Source: CALBPI01 sp039821645 (GTDB lineage: Bacteria > Pseudomonadota > Gammaproteobacteria > Steroidobacterales > Woeseiaceae). From it: DNA of 64,000 bases. The stretch lies in the NCBI GenBank assembly GCA_039821645.1, contig JBCBNU010000003.1, positions 62,001 through 126,000 of the forward strand, read 5' to 3'. The translations under genes were made by a program, and so were the position numbers. This document shows positions 63,001 through 64,000 of the stretch, one piece after another. Positions within the stretch are counted from its first letter, which is position 1; every line of letters starts with the position of its first letter. The notes beneath the pieces were generated by a model. It had not been told where the DNA came from and searched no databases. It was given only the letters and a program-made list of their open reading frames with translations.

Positions 63001-64000
63001 ATGGGTCGTGAGTCGACCCCAAACACGCAGCTCTGGTTGCAGCGTTTGCATATAGACGGACCCTTGCTCGCGGGCGTTCTTGTCATCGCAGCATTTGGAT
63101 TGGTGGTGTTGTACAGCGCAACGGGTCAGAGCGAGCGCCAGACGCTGTCGCAAGGGATTCGCCTTTGCGTGGCGTTGGTTGCCATGCTCGTGGTCGCACA
63201 AGTACCGCCCAATTTCATGCGTCGCTACTCAGGCGCAGCCTACGCGCTCGGGCTCATGTTGTTGCTGGTCGTCCTCATCGCGGGGGTCACGGGCAAAGGC
63301 GCTCAGCGATGGATCGATATTGGTTTCCGTTTCCAGCCTTCAGAGATCATGAAGATTGCGGTACCGATGGCGTGTGCGGCTTACCTCCATAACCGACCGC
63401 TGCCACCGCAGTTCATGCCACTCGTGGTTCTGCTGCTGATGATCGCAACGCCCGCTGCACTGATTGCGCGCCAGCCCGATCTCGGCACCGCGATCCTGAT
63501 CGGTGCGTCCGGCGTTATCGTGATTCTCCTGGCAGGCCTTAAGTTCCGCGTCATATTTACAGGGCTCGCGCTGATCGGTGCAGGGTTACCGTTGCTCTGG
63601 CAAAACATGCATGAGTACCAACGCCAACGGGTCATCACACTAATCGATCCACAGAGCGACCCGCTAGGCGCGGGCTACAACATCATCCAGTCGAAGATCG
63701 CGATTGGCTCGGGCGGGCTTTTTGGTAAGGGCTGGACCAATGGTAGCCAGGGCCAACTGGAATACCTCCCGGAGCGCAGCACGGATTTCATTTTCGCCGT
63801 GATTGGAGAGGAATTCGGCCTGCTGGGTCTCGTGAGCCTGCTGCTTGCTTATCTGTTTGTGATCGGACGAGGTTTGTTTATTGCCAGCCAGGCGACCGAC
63901 ACGTTCTCAAGGCTGCTCGCCGGCAGCATCAGCCTGACGTTCTTCATGTACGTACTCGTCAACACGGCGATGGTCACCGGCTTATTGCCTGTGGTCGGCG
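63001..64000 (+). CDS. rodA: RodA peptidoglycan glycosyltransferase (SEDS), cut by window end
   Basis: About 333 residues are inside the window and the gene continues beyond it. The frame is LHIDGPLLAGVLVIAAFGLVV, then GKGAQRWIDIGFRFQPSEIMKIAVP, ARQPDLGTAILIG, the YQRQRVITLIDPQSDPLGAG block with the conserved aspartates, IIQSKIAIGSGGLFGKGW and LEYLPERSTDFIFAVIGEEFG. It polymerises glycan strands with PBP2. ATG 63001 is preferred; GTG 62980, sharing a base with the mrdA stop, would add seven residues. Confidence 0.95.
   Translation, partial: MGRESTPNTQLWLQRLHIDGPLLAGVLVIAAFGLVVLYSATGQSERQTLSQGIRLCVALVAMLVVAQVPPNFMRRYSGAAYALGLMLLLVVLIAGVTGKGAQRWIDIGFRFQPSEIMKIAVPMACAAYLHNRPLPPQFMPLVVLLLMIATPAALIARQPDLGTAILIGASGVIVILLAGLKFRVIFTGLALIGAGLPLLWQNMHEYQRQRVITLIDPQSDPLGAGYNIIQSKIAIGSGGLFGKGWTNGSQGQLEYLPERSTDFIFAVIGEEFGLLGLVSLLLAYLFVIGRGLFIASQATDTFSRLLAGSISLTFFMYVLVNTAMVTGLLPVVG

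Noticed and set aside
1..64000. Mobile elements, CRISPR arrays, prophage or integron
   Set aside because: No transposase, integrase or recombinase frame, no regularly spaced direct repeats and no terminal inverted repeats were noticed; gene order and coding style are uniform apart from the AT-rich intergenic stretches near 11.7 kb and 23.2 kb.

Overview
The window looks like chromosome from a free-living gammaproteobacterium. The GC content is moderate to high (my estimate, not computed), coding density is very high, and genes often overlap by 1-8 bases. The housekeeping neighbourhoods are gammaproteobacterial: hemA-prfA, lolB/tRNA-Gln/prs/rplY/pth/ychF, and gatCAB divergent from mreBCD-mrdA-rodA. 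A chemotaxis set suggests motility. I do not name a genus. I see no insertion sequence, integrase, phage gene, CRISPR array or rRNA.

Layout. 1-10.2 kb: one glycogen/maltodextrin operon (3' end of malQ, then glgC, glgA, glgB, glgP, glgX) closed by a hairpin. 10.2-12.4 kb: an aldehyde dehydrogenase divergent from a TetR-type regulator, with two copies of an 18-bp dyad between them. 12.5-14.8 kb: a fused sulfate adenylyltransferase/APS kinase coupled to an inorganic pyrophosphatase. 14.9-15.8 kb: an exported methyltransferase-like protein. 15.8-22.5 kb: chemotaxis/signalling block (CheX-like protein, CheY, HDOD protein, CheB, CheR), then an SCO-type copper protein directly upstream of a chemoreceptor with a histidine-bearing membrane domain. 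23.4-26.7 kb: a small secreted protein resembling the netrin/TIMP fold, coupled by TAATG to a large secreted metzincin protease, with its own terminator. 26.7-33.6 kb: Nudix hydrolase, lipoprotein, very large exported Asp-box protein, exported isoaspartyl peptidase, HAD nucleotidase, AraC regulator and a broken VOC gene.

33.6-39.7 kb (minus strand): tRNA-Met, ychF, pth, rplY, prs, tRNA-Gln, lolB and a TPR protein. 39.8-48.5 kb: hemA, prfA and cysK on plus; cystathionine gamma-lyase/synthase and cystathionine beta-synthase on minus; prmC, a cyclophilin, a ThiF/MoeB-type E1-like enzyme and a GST-like protein on plus. 48.5-54.0 kb: an operon of an ArsR-methyltransferase fusion regulator, metF and metH, with a recognisable promoter and a perfect 16-bp operator at the transcription start. 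54.1-58.6 kb: gatC, gatA, gatB, hslO and a DUF1330-like gene. 58.7-64.0 kb: mreB, mreC, mreD, mrdA and rodA (cut by the window end).

Functionally the window joins carbon storage, sulfate activation, cysteine/methionine and methyl-cycle metabolism, translation quality control and cell-shape machinery. The strongest candidates for something undescribed are the TIMP-like/metzincin pair (23.4-26.7 kb) and the SCO/chemoreceptor pair (19.8-22.5 kb). Three genes (lolB, the ThiF-like gene and mreC) have conserved N-terminal sequence upstream of their first ATG/GTG/TTG, which suggests CTG or ATT initiation.
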